Assembly: GCF_047470865.1 (NCBI RefSeq)
Contig: NZ_JAZDRH010000019.1
Location: 1-63,905 of the forward strand
Direction: 5' to 3'
DNA from: JAZDRH01 sp047470865
GTDB taxonomy: Bacteria > Pseudomonadota > Gammaproteobacteria > Pseudomonadales > Pseudomonadaceae
Length of the DNA: 63,905 bases
In this document: piece after piece, positions 1-8,310 of the stretch
How the letters are laid out: each line of letters begins with the position of its first letter
Position numbering within the stretch: position 1 is the first letter of the stretch
The notes under the pieces: generated by a model
Databases searched by the model: none
The model's input: the letters and a program-made list of their open reading frames with translations, nothing else
Told to the model about the DNA's origin: nothing
Made by a program: the position numbers and the translations under genes

Positions 1-163
1 GTTTATTACTGTTTAGGATAAAATAATCATAAAAACAGTAGTAATATGGGATTGGAATCTTTACTTTGCAGCGCTAGAGACAATAGCATAATACTGAGTA
101 ACAAGGAGTTACGCCTAAAATTTCTGTCATTATTTGCCCATAACACAAGGAAGGTATCTTTCT

Positions 164-652
164 ATGAGCTTTAAAAAACTTGCATTATCTGCAGCTATTC
201 TCGCGATTTCATACTCAGCCCATGCCTCTAAAGAAAAAATAGATGAAGCTATTTTAGGCGTATGGGCCATGTTTCCTCTAGCTAATGGCATTGCTAATGT
301 GGTCGAATTTAAGGGCAATGGCGAGGTCGACAATCATAGTTTTAGATGTGACATTGCATCTCAAAACGTGCTTAGCAAAGGTATTGAAACCAAGAAATAC
401 AAACTTGATGGCAATAAAATACTATTCGTTACTGAAGGCACGCCTGAATTTAAAGAGCATTTAATATTCAAAGGTATTCAAACACGTAAAATGCGCAGTG
501 GAAGGCTATATCCTATTTTACAGCTCACACAAGTAATTACCTATGGGGAAGACGAAGAGCTCGCTTTAGACTTTGAATACCTACAACGTGAGTCGAATGA
601 CTACACGCCACTATGTGATGCTTACTTTGCCATGCAAAAAGCTGGAAAGTAA
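164..652 (+). CDS. Exported protein of unknown function
   Basis: A 162-residue product. I start it at the ATG at 164 because AAGGAAGG lies 9 bases upstream; an upstream TTG at 134 has no such site. The N-terminus (MSFKKLALSAAILAISYSAHA) is a clear signal peptide with a signal-peptidase-I-type AHA end and no lipobox Cys. The mature part has two Cys (FRCDIAS, PLCDAY) that could form a disulfide in the periplasm, and alternating strand-like segments. I do not recognise the family. It is monocistronic, converging on the nadR-like gene across a shared hairpin. Confidence 0.7.
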   Translation: MSFKKLALSAAILAISYSAHASKEKIDEAILGVWAMFPLANGIANVVEFKGNGEVDNHSFRCDIASQNVLSKGIETKKYKLDGNKILFVTEGTPEFKEHLIFKGIQTRKMRSGRLYPILQLTQVITYGEDEELALDFEYLQRESNDYTPLCDAYFAMQKAGK

Positions 653-667
653 CTCAAAGCAAAGCAC

Positions 668-693
668 AAAACGGGTTTTATATGGCCCGTTTT
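668..693. terminator. Bidirectional intrinsic terminator
   Basis: AAAACGGG (668-675) and CCCGTTTT (686-693) form an 8-bp stem around a 10-base loop, with A-runs and T-runs on the outside in both directions. It sits between two convergent genes and overlaps the stop codon of the minus-strand gene, so it can serve both. Confidence 0.75.
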
Positions 694-1216
694 AGTTTAA
701 CAATGAATTGTTTATGTGTTCTTTTAGTTTCTGGTAACGTTGTTGCCATGACCCAGAAATGACTTGATAAGGCTGTTTATTGTTTTCTAACCAGCCTTTA
801 AGTTGATTAAAGAAAGCTAACCTCTCGTTGTAATCTGGCTGACATCGCTGCCCATCTGCCTGCCACTCCAGCCCATCTGGGTCAAGTAAAGCAATAAAGT
901 CATAATCTTGTGCTAGTAATGCTGGCTCAATCCATTCTGGACAGGTCGTAAATAAATATTCACTCCAGAGTTTATTAGTCAACAAATGTGTATCAAGCAA
1001 TACTAGTTTTGGCTTTTTGGCGCGCGCCAATAGTTCATTTGTAAGCTGCTGACGCGCAATGCTATCAATATCGGCATAACAGGTTGTACGTCCCTGCTCC
1101 TCAATAAAAGTACGCACATACTCATCGACTACTATGGCGTTAAATTCTTTGGCTAAAGCTTGGCACAAAGAGCTTTTGCCTACAGACTCAGGTCCTGATA
1201 AAACCACTACTTTCAT
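692..1216 (-). CDS. NadR-like ribosylnicotinamide kinase domain protein
   Basis: A 174-residue P-loop protein resembling the C-terminal kinase part of NadR (AAA_28), which phosphorylates nicotinamide riboside to NMN in the cytoplasm. The P-loop GPESVGKSS is at residues 8-16, followed by a DEYVR segment and a LLDTHL Walker-B-like segment. The N-terminal helix-turn-helix and NMN adenylyltransferase domains of full-length NadR are absent. I start at 1216 because the ATG overlaps the TGA of pnuC (ATGA), a translational-coupling arrangement; the open frame runs a further 14 codons upstream inside pnuC. Partnership with the PnuC-type transporter supports a riboside-salvage role. The exact substrate is inferred. 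Confidence 0.85.
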   Translation of the reverse strand: MKVVVLSGPESVGKSSLCQALAKEFNAIVVDEYVRTFIEEQGRTTCYADIDSIARQQLTNELLARAKKPKLVLLDTHLLTNKLWSEYLFTTCPEWIEPALLAQDYDFIALLDPDGLEWQADGQRCQPDYNERLAFFNQLKGWLENNKQPYQVISGSWQQRYQKLKEHINNSLLN

Positions 1217-1776
1217 GAGGCCGCCAACAGGCTCGTACGCCATTGCAGCCAACCCCAAACAGCTAGACCAGTAAATACTGCATAAAGTGCTGCGGTTAAA
1301 TATAAACCTGCTAGGCTAAACATACCGATATAAATCACATCCACTACAATCCAAAGACTCCAGCATTGTAGGTATTTTTTTGCCATCCAATACTGACCAA
1401 CTAAGCTGAAGCCTGTTAATGTGGCATCAAGCCAAGGTAGGTTTGCGCTTGTATAATTACTCATTAAGGCACCCAGTGTTAAGCTAATAATTAAGCCTAT
1501 AATGAGGTGCAGTCTAATGGGTGGTAAAGGCAAACTACTGACTTCTCTTTGTTGTTTTTGTACACCACCACGCAACCATTGATACCAACCATATAACTGT
1601 AAAGCCGCATAAATAAGCTGCAATAACATCTCTGAAAAAAGTCGAGCCTGCCAAAAAATCCAGCTATAAAGCACTACCATAAGAAAACCAATAGGCCAAG
1701 CCAGCGGCTTTTGCGCAGTCATTAAATAAACTGAAAACACGCCTAAACCAGCGGCTAACAACTCAATCCAGAACAT
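1213..1776 (-). CDS. pnuC: PnuC-family nicotinamide riboside transporter
   Basis: A 187-residue integral membrane protein with about seven hydrophobic helices and the aromatic-rich look of PnuC (YGWYQWLRGG, the GFLMVVLYSWIFW region). PnuC carriers move nicotinamide riboside (or thiamine, PnuT) across the inner membrane by facilitated diffusion, with trapping by phosphorylation inside. The downstream gene encodes a NadR-type kinase and overlaps it by four bases, which favours nicotinamide riboside over thiamine. It lies 12 bases after zapE, so zapE-pnuC-kinase may be co-transcribed. The family call is firm; the substrate is inferred from context. Confidence 0.85.
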   Translation of the reverse strand: MFWIELLAAGLGVFSVYLMTAQKPLAWPIGFLMVVLYSWIFWQARLFSEMLLQLIYAALQLYGWYQWLRGGVQKQQREVSSLPLPPIRLHLIIGLIISLTLGALMSNYTSANLPWLDATLTGFSLVGQYWMAKKYLQCWSLWIVVDVIYIGMFSLAGLYLTAALYAVFTGLAVWGWLQWRTSLLAAS

Positions 1777-1788
1777 CTAAAATCTCAG

Positions 1789-2901
1789 TTATTTAGTTTG
1801 AAAACTCACCTTTTGCATTTCTTGCAAACGGCTAAAAGTACGTCGGAATGCAAAGGCAAGATAGCCTTGCGTGTATATTTGCTCAAGAGGAACCTGAGCT
1901 TCTAGGTAAATGGGTACGCGATTATCGTAGCACTCATCCACTAAGGCAATAAAGCGGCGCACGCTATCGTCATGTTTTGCTAATTGTGGCAACACGCGAT
2001 CTCCAGCTTTTACTTGCTGCGCAGCGTCTTCTGTACCTCGTGCTATTTTAGCCTCTTGTTGCGTGCCACTTAAACAAGGCACGTTGGCGACTAAAACAAC
2101 AGAAAAACGCTGAGCAATTTCAATAAAATCCTGGGCGGCCAAAGGTGCCTCGCAAAGCTGCGAAAAATCACAGTAGAGCAGATTATCGCTATAAGCTTTA
2201 GTGTGAATGTGAATATGATTTAGTGCTAATGCACCTGTTTTACTTGTTCCCCTAGATAATTCATAAAATACTTGGCGCAAGGGATCATCTGCATTATTTT
2301 TTAACCAAAAACGCTGCACAGCCTGTGCCTGATGCAAACGATGATCTGTTCCACCATCAACTTGCACAATCTGCATGTTTTGTTTTATGGCAGCAATGGC
2401 TGGCAAGAAGCGTTCGCGGTTAAATCCAGGATTATACAAATCATCTGGAGCATTATTAGAGGTTACTATTAAAACTAGACCTTGTTTGAAAAGGCGCTCA
2501 AATAGACCACCTAGTAAGCTAGCATCACCAATGTCACTGACAAATAGCTCATCAAAACAAAGCACTTTCACGCTAGCCGCTAGTTCTTGTGCTAATACAG
2601 TTAAAGGATCCGCCGTACCTATTAGCTGAAATAAACGCTGATGTACCCAGCGTATAAAATGATGAAAATGCTGCCTTCGGGCTGGCACAGTTAAACTCGA
2701 AAAAAAAGCATCCATTAACCATGTTTTACCTCGACCAACAGGCCCATGCAAATAAACACCTTTTACAGTACTGCCTGCTTCAATGGCAGAAAAGCACTGG
2801 TCTAAGTACTCAACAGCTTGTTTTTGCGCTACATCTTCAATAAAACCCGCCTCAAGTGCGGCTAAATATTGTTGTTTTGGTGAGCCTTTATTTTTCATCA
2901 T
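1789..2901 (-). CDS. zapE: Cell division protein ZapE (AFG1-like ATPase)
   Basis: A 370-residue AAA-type ATPase of the ZapE/AFG1 family. Walker A is HGPVGRGKT (residues 52-60) and Walker B is VLCFDELFVSD (113-123), followed by LIVTSNNAP, a sensor-1-like stretch. In enterobacteria ZapE associates with the Z-ring and is needed under low oxygen and heat; the length is usual for the family. The start (tandem ATGs at 2901/2898) overlaps the end of queH by about a dozen bases, implying coupling. Orthology is by motif and length; the local partnership with queH is not functionally obvious. Confidence 0.9.
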   Translation of the reverse strand: MMKNKGSPKQQYLAALEAGFIEDVAQKQAVEYLDQCFSAIEAGSTVKGVYLHGPVGRGKTWLMDAFFSSLTVPARRQHFHHFIRWVHQRLFQLIGTADPLTVLAQELAASVKVLCFDELFVSDIGDASLLGGLFERLFKQGLVLIVTSNNAPDDLYNPGFNRERFLPAIAAIKQNMQIVQVDGGTDHRLHQAQAVQRFWLKNNADDPLRQVFYELSRGTSKTGALALNHIHIHTKAYSDNLLYCDFSQLCEAPLAAQDFIEIAQRFSVVLVANVPCLSGTQQEAKIARGTEDAAQQVKAGDRVLPQLAKHDDSVRRFIALVDECYDNRVPIYLEAQVPLEQIYTQGYLAFAFRRTFSRLQEMQKVSFQTK

Positions 2902-3547
2902 CGCCGTAATACTTCACACCAATTTTAATTAAGTCACGCTCACTGGCTTTACGGTGTAAATTTGTATCTCTTAATGAATAGATGCAACCACAGTATTCTT
3001 GCTGATAAAATTGCTCCCGTTTACTAATTTCAATCATGCGAGCAGAACCACCTTTTTTGCGCCAGTTATAGTCCCAATAATGCATTCCATCGTAGGGTGC
3101 TGCAGCTCTTTGTCCACAATCATTAATTTGTTGCATATTTTTCCAACGAGAAATACCTAGTGAGCTTGAGATTAAGCTAAATCCATGTTCATACGCATAA
3201 AGCGCTGTACGCTCAAAACGCATATCAAAACACATGGTACAACGCACGCCACGCTCAGGTTCCCACTCCATCCCTTTAGCGCGCTCAAACCAATTATCAG
3301 TGTCATAATCAGCATCCACAAACGCAATATTGTGCTTTTCAGCAAAGCGTATATTTTCTTCTTTGCGAATTAAATATTCTTTTTCCGGATGGATGTTGGG
3401 ATTATAAAAAAAGATAGTGTAATCAATGCCAGAATGACTTAATGCCTCCATCACCTCGCCAGAGCAAGGCGCACAGCAAGAATGCAAAAGTAATTTTGTA
3501 TGCCCTTTAGGAAGGCTTAATTGGTCGCGTTCAGTCGTTGGGTTCAT
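2888..3547 (-). CDS. queH: Epoxyqueuosine reductase QueH
   Basis: A 219-residue DUF208/QueH protein catalysing the last step of tRNA queuosine synthesis, reduction of epoxyqueuosine. It is the cobalamin-independent alternative to QueG. Visible are the CCAPC motif (residues 24-28), the CTMC pair (103-106) and the C-terminal CGC (186-188), matching the iron-sulfur and metal ligands of the family. queD, an early gene of the same pathway, lies elsewhere in this window, so Q synthesis appears complete at both ends. The ATG at 3547 opens the frame; about 240 bases upstream are non-coding and hold its promoter. Confidence 0.92.
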   Translation of the reverse strand: MNPTTERDQLSLPKGHTKLLLHSCCAPCSGEVMEALSHSGIDYTIFFYNPNIHPEKEYLIRKEENIRFAEKHNIAFVDADYDTDNWFERAKGMEWEPERGVRCTMCFDMRFERTALYAYEHGFSLISSSLGISRWKNMQQINDCGQRAAAPYDGMHYWDYNWRKKGGSARMIEISKREQFYQQEYCGCIYSLRDTNLHRKASERDLIKIGVKYYGDDEK

Positions 3548-3788
3548 TTAGCACCTTACATCTGCCAAAACAGCAAGCCTAGCGGCTGCAACTTCAAATA
3601 ATTGGTATATAACACATTCTTAGCAACTAATACTAATCACGCCTAGCATGCGTTTTTCGTTAAAAACCATTATAAGAAAACACTATTAAATCTGTATACG
3701 TGCTTATAAAAAGCACTGCAAACAGCGTTTTAACAAGGTTTTTCAGGTAGACTAGCGCTTTGTTAACTTAGAGTATACGAGGTTACCA

Positions 3789-4067
3789 ATGGCTAAAGCG
3801 ATGGCTCGCCATATTTTGGTAAAAACTGAAGATCAGGCCCAGCAACTTAAAAAACGCCTTGCCCAAGGTGAAGCCTTTGATGTGTTGGCGCGTAAATTTT
3901 CAACCTGTGCCTCCGCTAAGCGTGGAGGTGATTTAGGTGAGGTAAGGCCTCGCCAAATGGTGCCGGCTATCGACCAAGTTATTTTTAAAAAACCTACAGG
4001 CGTAGTTCACGGCCCTATTAAAACCCAGTTTGGTTATCATTTAGTGCACGTTTTCTTTCGCGAGTAA
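3789..4067 (+). CDS. ppiC: Peptidyl-prolyl cis-trans isomerase, parvulin type (PpiC)
   Basis: A 92-residue stand-alone parvulin domain with no signal peptide, so cytoplasmic. Hallmarks are ARHILVKT at the start, FSTCASAKRGGDLG in the middle (residues 38-51), and GPIKTQFGYHLVHV at the end. The length equals E. coli PpiC. A GAGG site lies 8 bases before the ATG. The next gene, an S4-domain protein, begins 4 bases after its stop, so the two are co-transcribed. Confidence 0.93.
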   Translation: MAKAMARHILVKTEDQAQQLKKRLAQGEAFDVLARKFSTCASAKRGGDLGEVRPRQMVPAIDQVIFKKPTGVVHGPIKTQFGYHLVHVFFRE

Positions 4068-4071
4068 CATT

Positions 4072-4740
4072 ATGTCAACACAACGTCTTTCAAAGCGCTT
4101 AATGCAACAAATCCAATGCTCGCGCAGTGAAGCTGAACGCTATATTTTAGCTGGTTTCGTACAGGTTGATGGTCAAGCGATTGACTTGCCACAACATGAA
4201 GTAGCAGACCAGCAACAGGTAACCCTTGCACCTAATGCAAAATTAATTGATATAGAACCCATGACGTTATTAGCCAATCAAGTAGAGGCTGACCTGTTTT
4301 TAAATAAAGATAATCATTGGACACAGGATACGAGTAACCAACCTATTTTAAACGCTCACTTCATGCGTCTAAAAAAATCCTTACCCTTACCAGCAAACTG
4401 CACAGGCTTACAGGTTTTTAGCCAAGACTGGCGAACACAACGCAAACTAAATGATGATGCACAAAGACTTGAACAAGAGTTTATCCTAACAACTGAACAA
4501 ACCGATTTTGCTTTAGCTGTTATTCAAAAACAAAGCGTATTTGCTCACGCTAAAATTAGCTGGCAAAACGAGTGGCATATTAGACTGGCGATGAAAAAAC
4601 CACCTCAGGATATTGTAGCTTTACTCACTAAATTAGGACTCAAACTTACAGATGCCAAGCGCATCCGTATTGGCGGCATTAGTTTAGGCAAAGTCCCCGA
4701 TAACCAGTGGCGCTATATGCGATTTAATGAACGTTTTTAG
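4072..4740 (+). CDS. RsuA/RluF-like S4-domain protein lacking the catalytic Asp
   Basis: A 222-residue protein with an N-terminal S4 RNA-binding domain (about residues 4-50, containing SRSEAERYILAGFVQVDG) followed by an RsuA/RluF-like pseudouridine synthase fold. Where active members carry the R-L-D motif before the GL(I/L) strand, this protein reads PLPANCTGL (105-113), so Pro107 stands where the nucleophilic Asp should be. The C-terminal GGISLGKVPDNQWRYM matches the family's RIG..L..L..G.WR ending. It may therefore bind rRNA or tRNA without modifying it. Members of this subfamily may be generally inactive in pseudomonads; I cannot check. It follows ppiC by 4 bases. Confidence 0.75.
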   Translation: MSTQRLSKRLMQQIQCSRSEAERYILAGFVQVDGQAIDLPQHEVADQQQVTLAPNAKLIDIEPMTLLANQVEADLFLNKDNHWTQDTSNQPILNAHFMRLKKSLPLPANCTGLQVFSQDWRTQRKLNDDAQRLEQEFILTTEQTDFALAVIQKQSVFAHAKISWQNEWHIRLAMKKPPQDIVALLTKLGLKLTDAKRIRIGGISLGKVPDNQWRYMRFNERF

Positions 4741-4751
4741 GTTTTCACATC

Positions 4752-5378
4752 ATGAGTATTAGTCTTTGGTTGCTGTACCTTTCCGTTATTACGGTCTTGA
4801 TTATCACGCCAGGCCCCATTGCAGTACTTTGCATGAGCCACGGTGCGCAATATGGCAAACGTAAAAGCTTAGCTACTGTAACAGGTGGCATGTTTGCGGC
4901 ATTAACCTTAATGCTAGCATCTGGCTTAGGACTTGGCGCTATTATAATGGCATCAGAAACAGCATTTTGGGCGCTAAAGCTCTGTGGTGCGGCGTATTTG
5001 ATCTATTTAGGTATCCAAACATGGCGCGCTCCCCTTGTCATAAAAGCGCAGCCTGTCGAACAAAATACGTCCAATAAAAGTGCTTACCGCTTATTACGTA
5101 GTGGATACTTAGTCGGCATTGGCAATCCTAAAGACTTGTTATTTTTTGGCGCGCTATTTCCTCAGTTTATTGTGGCTGAACAGCCTTTATTTGAACAGCT
5201 TGCAATCTTAGCTATTACTTGGCTGGTCATTGATTTTAGCTTAATGTTTGCCTATGCCGTGCTTGGCAACCACCTCATTAGTGCATTGCAGCGTTTAGGC
5301 TTAACTCGAATTTTTAACCGCATTACTGGCGGTGCTTTTATGGTAGCTGGTGGCGCACTTATTGTTGCCCAACGCTAA
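4752..5378 (+). CDS. LysE/RhtB-family amino-acid exporter
   Basis: A 208-residue inner-membrane protein with six predicted helices. The N-terminal ITPGPIAVLCMSHGAQYGKR is the LysE/RhtB signature and LVGIGNPKDLLFFGALFPQF the second conserved block. Such carriers export amino acids (homoserine, threonine, leucine and others); the substrate cannot be read from sequence. It starts 11 bases after the S4 protein and precedes a lipoprotein and trpB in the same direction, so export of an aromatic or related amino acid is conceivable but unproven. Confidence 0.88.
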   Translation: MSISLWLLYLSVITVLIITPGPIAVLCMSHGAQYGKRKSLATVTGGMFAALTLMLASGLGLGAIIMASETAFWALKLCGAAYLIYLGIQTWRAPLVIKAQPVEQNTSNKSAYRLLRSGYLVGIGNPKDLLFFGALFPQFIVAEQPLFEQLAILAITWLVIDFSLMFAYAVLGNHLISALQRLGLTRIFNRITGGAFMVAGGALIVAQR

Positions 5379-5393
5379 GAACAAGGAGAGAAA

Positions 5394-5774
5394 ATGCGTC
5401 AGTTTCTTGTTAGTTTTACCCTAAGTATTGCGCTGATTAGCCTTACAGGGTGCCTATCTAATACCACGAAACCAGAAGCATCTATTGCACAGCATAAAGG
5501 GCACTTAATTCTCGGAAAAGATATGCAGGCTTTTAAGCGCTGCGGCAGCACGCCTGAACAGACTTTATGGCTAAAGACTGATGAGAAAAAGCTAGCTTAT
5601 CTACGTAATGCTTATGAGCAAATCACAATAGAACCTTACGAAGAAGTCTATGTTGAGCTTTTAGGCCGTCCAGCAGGCCCTCTAGAATGCCAAGCTTGCA
5701 CAGCCTACAAAGGTAGTTTTGAGCTGCAAGAAACCTTAATTATACGTGCTCCCCAAGCACGTGATTGTGACTAA
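5394..5774 (+). CDS. Small lipoprotein, NlpE-like C-terminal type
   Basis: A 126-residue protein with a type II signal peptide ending in the lipobox LTGC (Cys20), so a lipid-anchored envelope protein. A strong site (AAGGAGAG) precedes the ATG. The mature part contains HLILGKDMQAFKRCG, then LWLKTDE, then EEVYVELLGRP. That pattern recalls small NlpE-related lipoproteins with an OB-like beta barrel. Four further Cys, including a CQAC pair, could form disulfides. It lies between the exporter and trpB at short distances. The function is unknown and the family resemblance moderate. Confidence 0.75.
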   Translation: MRQFLVSFTLSIALISLTGCLSNTTKPEASIAQHKGHLILGKDMQAFKRCGSTPEQTLWLKTDEKKLAYLRNAYEQITIEPYEEVYVELLGRPAGPLECQACTAYKGSFELQETLIIRAPQARDCD

Positions 5775-5794
5775 GACGAGTACTGAGAAACATC

Positions 5795-6997
5795 ATGACA
5801 GCATCCACTTTTGCCCCTATGCCTGACGCTAATGGTTTTTTTGGTCCTTATGGTGGCCAGTTTGTGCCTGATCACTTAAAGAAAATCATGGATGAAATTA
5901 ACCAAGCCTATGAAGAAATTCGCCAACAGCCTGAGTTTCAAAAAGAATTAGCTAACTTATTTGCAGATTATGTAGGCCGCCCTAGCCCAATATTTCATGC
6001 CAAACGCTTAAGTGAGCAACTAGGTGGCGCACAAATTTACTTAAAGCGTGAAGATCTTAACCATACAGGTGCTCATAAAATAAACCACTGTCTTGGCGAA
6101 GCCTTGCTGGCTAAGTTTATGGGTAAAACCAAGGTTATTGCTGAAACAGGCGCTGGACAGCATGGCGTCGCACTTGCTAGTGCTTGTGCCTTGGTAGGTA
6201 TTCCTTGTGAGATCCATATGGGGCAAGTGGATATTGAAAAAGAGCACCCGAATGTAGTTAAGATGAAAATCTTAGGCTGCACCTTAGTTCCAGTCACGCG
6301 TGGCACTGCCACTTTAAAAGATGCCGTAGATAGTGCTTTTGACGAATACTTAAAAGATCCAGAAAATTTTATTTATGCCATTGGTTCTGTGGTTGGCCCA
6401 CACCCATTCCCTAAAATGGTGCGTGACTTCCAAGCTATTATTGGTACAGAAGCCCGCGAGCAATTCAGCCATAAACACAATAAATTACCTGACTATATTA
6501 CAGCTTGTGTTGGTGGCGGCTCCAATGCAATGGGCATGTTCACTGCCTTCTTAGAAGACAAAGAAGTCAATCTGGTAGGTGTTGAACCTGCTGGAAAAGG
6601 CTTAGATACACCACTCCATAGCGCAACATTAACCCTTGGTAAACCTAGCCAGTTACATGGCATGGCATGCTATGTCCTTGAAGATGAACAAGGCAATCCA
6701 CTACCCGTACACTCTATTGCATCTGGGCTAGATTACCCTGGTGTTGGACCACAGCATAGCTACTTAAAAGATTTAGGCCGCGTAACTTATGACAGTGTAA
6801 CGGATGACGAATGCTTGAACGCCTTTATCACCCTGTCTCGTGTTGAAGGGATAATACCTGCATTAGAAAGCTCACATGCTGTTGCTTGGGCAATGCGTAA
6901 AGCACCCCAGCTAAAGGCTAGCCAAAGTATTTTAGTTAACTTATCAGGTCGTGGTGATAAAGATGCAGACTATGTTGCTAAAGTTTTAGGTTTATAA
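5795..6997 (+). CDS. trpB: Tryptophan synthase beta chain, without a neighbouring trpA
   Basis: A 400-residue PLP enzyme condensing indole with L-serine to give tryptophan. The PLP lysine is in HTGAHKIN (Lys95), the catalytic Glu in AETGAGQHG (Glu117), the phosphate loop is GGGSNAMG and the pyridine-contacting Ser lies in LSGRGDKD near the C-terminus. Length is normal and all key residues are present, so it should be active. Unusually no trpA follows: a hairpin comes directly after the stop, then an unrelated AT-rich gene. In pseudomonads trpB normally sits with trpA and trpI. This copy may be a second, indole-salvaging enzyme, or trpA may be elsewhere. Confidence 0.93.
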   Translation: MTASTFAPMPDANGFFGPYGGQFVPDHLKKIMDEINQAYEEIRQQPEFQKELANLFADYVGRPSPIFHAKRLSEQLGGAQIYLKREDLNHTGAHKINHCLGEALLAKFMGKTKVIAETGAGQHGVALASACALVGIPCEIHMGQVDIEKEHPNVVKMKILGCTLVPVTRGTATLKDAVDSAFDEYLKDPENFIYAIGSVVGPHPFPKMVRDFQAIIGTEAREQFSHKHNKLPDYITACVGGGSNAMGMFTAFLEDKEVNLVGVEPAGKGLDTPLHSATLTLGKPSQLHGMACYVLEDEQGNPLPVHSIASGLDYPGVGPQHSYLKDLGRVTYDSVTDDECLNAFITLSRVEGIIPALESSHAVAWAMRKAPQLKASQSILVNLSGRGDKDADYVAKVLGL

Positions 6998-7006
6998 TTT
7001 TAATAG

Positions 7007-7036
7007 TCAGCCAGTTTTATTATTAGAACTGGCTGA
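7007..7036 (+). terminator. Hairpin after trpB
   Basis: TCAGCCAGTT (7007-7016) pairs perfectly with AACTGGCTGA (7027-7036) over a 10-base AT loop, about ten bases after the trpB stop. The downstream T-tract is weak (TTATAAAG), so termination may be incomplete. Confidence 0.6.
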
Positions 7037-7075
7037 TTATAAAGTCTAAATTTATAATCAATTAGAATAAATAAA

Positions 7076-7660
7076 ATGAATAATCTTAGCGAGTATTTGG
7101 AAAAAATAAGAATTTCTGTAACAGAAATACCTAAGCATAATTTGCTATTTTTTGGCTGCTGGGTGTTAGATAACCTAATGCTGACTTGCCAAACCAAGCT
7201 GAATTTATGCCTACCTTCAAAAGATACAATACTGCTTAAAGAAATCTTAAATTATTTATGGAAATGTATAGATAACGAGCTAGTCGTAGATAAAAATAAA
7301 ATAAATACTTTTTATATAAAATTAAGCCATATAAATGAAAGCAATCTAGATCGTACAAACGTTGAAGAAGCTGCGATTTATGAGCTAATTGTAGGATTAG
7401 ATTCACTCCTCATGTTTTGCACAAACAACATAGCAGGATTTGAATTTAACCTAGCGCAATCAATGATTAATGTTATTGACACACAACTTAAGGGATTAGG
7501 TATTGATATCACAACAAATGAAGGTTTTAACAATCACTTCTTGCATCAAGAAATACATGCTCAATTAAATATTATTACCCTATCTAAAAGTAACAAACTG
7601 AATAGTCATTTTAAACACGCTTACCGATTAAATACTAAAATAAACCCTATACCTATATAA
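7076..7660 (+). CDS. Helical protein, DUF416/YjaG-like
   Basis: A 194-residue, very AT-rich gene. The spacing of conserved-looking features resembles DUF416 (YjaG) proteins: an early F..C segment (LLFFGCWVLDNL), EILNYLWKCI, the block EEAAIYELIVGLDSLLMFC, and a C-terminal HQEIHAQLNII. The resemblance is by eye and modest. DUF416-like folds also occur among immunity proteins, so that is an alternative. The ribosome-binding site is poor. It converges on the GrpB-like gene, their ends overlapping by 8 bases. Base composition suggests a different history from trpB upstream. Confidence 0.6.
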   Translation: MNNLSEYLEKIRISVTEIPKHNLLFFGCWVLDNLMLTCQTKLNLCLPSKDTILLKEILNYLWKCIDNELVVDKNKINTFYIKLSHINESNLDRTNVEEAAIYELIVGLDSLLMFCTNNIAGFEFNLAQSMINVIDTQLKGLGIDITTNEGFNNHFLHQEIHAQLNIITLSKSNKLNSHFKHAYRLNTKINPIPI

Positions 7661-8246
7661 TCCCTGCTGATTTAAAAGCTCTTTGATAAATAGCATGAAT
7701 GACTTCATGTTTACGTTTATTATAATCCATCATTAACTCTAGGTCATCTGACAATGCTGATAATTTTACTTGAGCATATAAATTCCTATCTGCAATATTA
7801 CTTCTAAGCCAATTTCGAAATAAAATATGACGTTTAGCTTCTGCACAATTTAATGAAAACACATGTAAATTTACTTTATTAGGCAATAAGCGCAAGCAGC
7901 GATGTTGATACCACGAAGGTTCTCGCACTCGTAATTCATAACCTATAGCCTCCAAAGCAGGTACATAACTGAGTTCATTAGCGGAGTTCAAAACTATAAG
8001 ATCAATATCAATTATAGGTTTTGCTGCCAGCCCTTCTACTGCTGTAGAACCTATGTGTTCTATTGCTATAGCGTTGTCGCCCAATGCTTTTTTTATTTGT
8101 GTTTGATGTTTTTTAAATAAGTCCGGCCAATTTTTATTATAAGGCTCAATGCTTAATAGCTCTGGCTCTGGTTTACCTTTTACCCATGGGTTTTCAGCAG
8201 GATCTGATTCTGCAAAAATCAGTATATCGCTATTTTTTAAAGACAT
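7653..8246 (-). CDS. GrpB family protein (UPF0157 nucleotidyltransferase fold)
   Basis: A 197-residue protein of the GrpB/UPF0157 family, which has a nucleotidyltransferase-like fold. Diagnostic are IEPYNKNWPDLFKKH, the block AIEHIGSTAVEGLAAKPIID with the following DIDLIV acidic pair, and HVFSLNC. The roughly 25 residues ahead of the domain are extra relative to the shortest members. Cellular targets of this family are not established. It overlaps the end of the convergent upstream gene by 8 bases. Confidence 0.85.
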   Translation of the reverse strand: MSLKNSDILIFAESDPAENPWVKGKPEPELLSIEPYNKNWPDLFKKHQTQIKKALGDNAIAIEHIGSTAVEGLAAKPIIDIDLIVLNSANELSYVPALEAIGYELRVREPSWYQHRCLRLLPNKVNLHVFSLNCAEAKRHILFRNWLRSNIADRNLYAQVKLSALSDDLELMMDYNKRKHEVIHAIYQRAFKSAGII

Positions 8247-8310
8247 AGCAAACTATCCAGCCTTATATAAGATAAATAATTCTAGGTCAAATAAGTGTTT
8301 TAAAAAAGTA

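Noticed and set aside
4..46. Imperfect inverted repeat at the left edge (TATTACTGTTT / AAACAGTAGTAATA)
   Set aside because: An 18-base loop and an extra unpaired stretch make it weak, and the gene it might terminate is outside the window.
134..163. TTG start extending the first gene by ten codons
   Set aside because: The ATG at 164 has a strong ribosome-binding site and begins a proper signal peptide.
3700..3716. Hairpin GTGCTT-ATAAA-AAGCAC in the queH-ppiC intergenic region
   Set aside because: Short, no T-run and no gene ending there; may be chance in AT-rich DNA.
6041..6312. Antisense open frames inside trpB and similar frames inside lepA, tamB, ydbH and glnS
   Set aside because: They shadow well-supported genes, have no ribosome-binding sites and encode low-complexity unfamiliar sequences.
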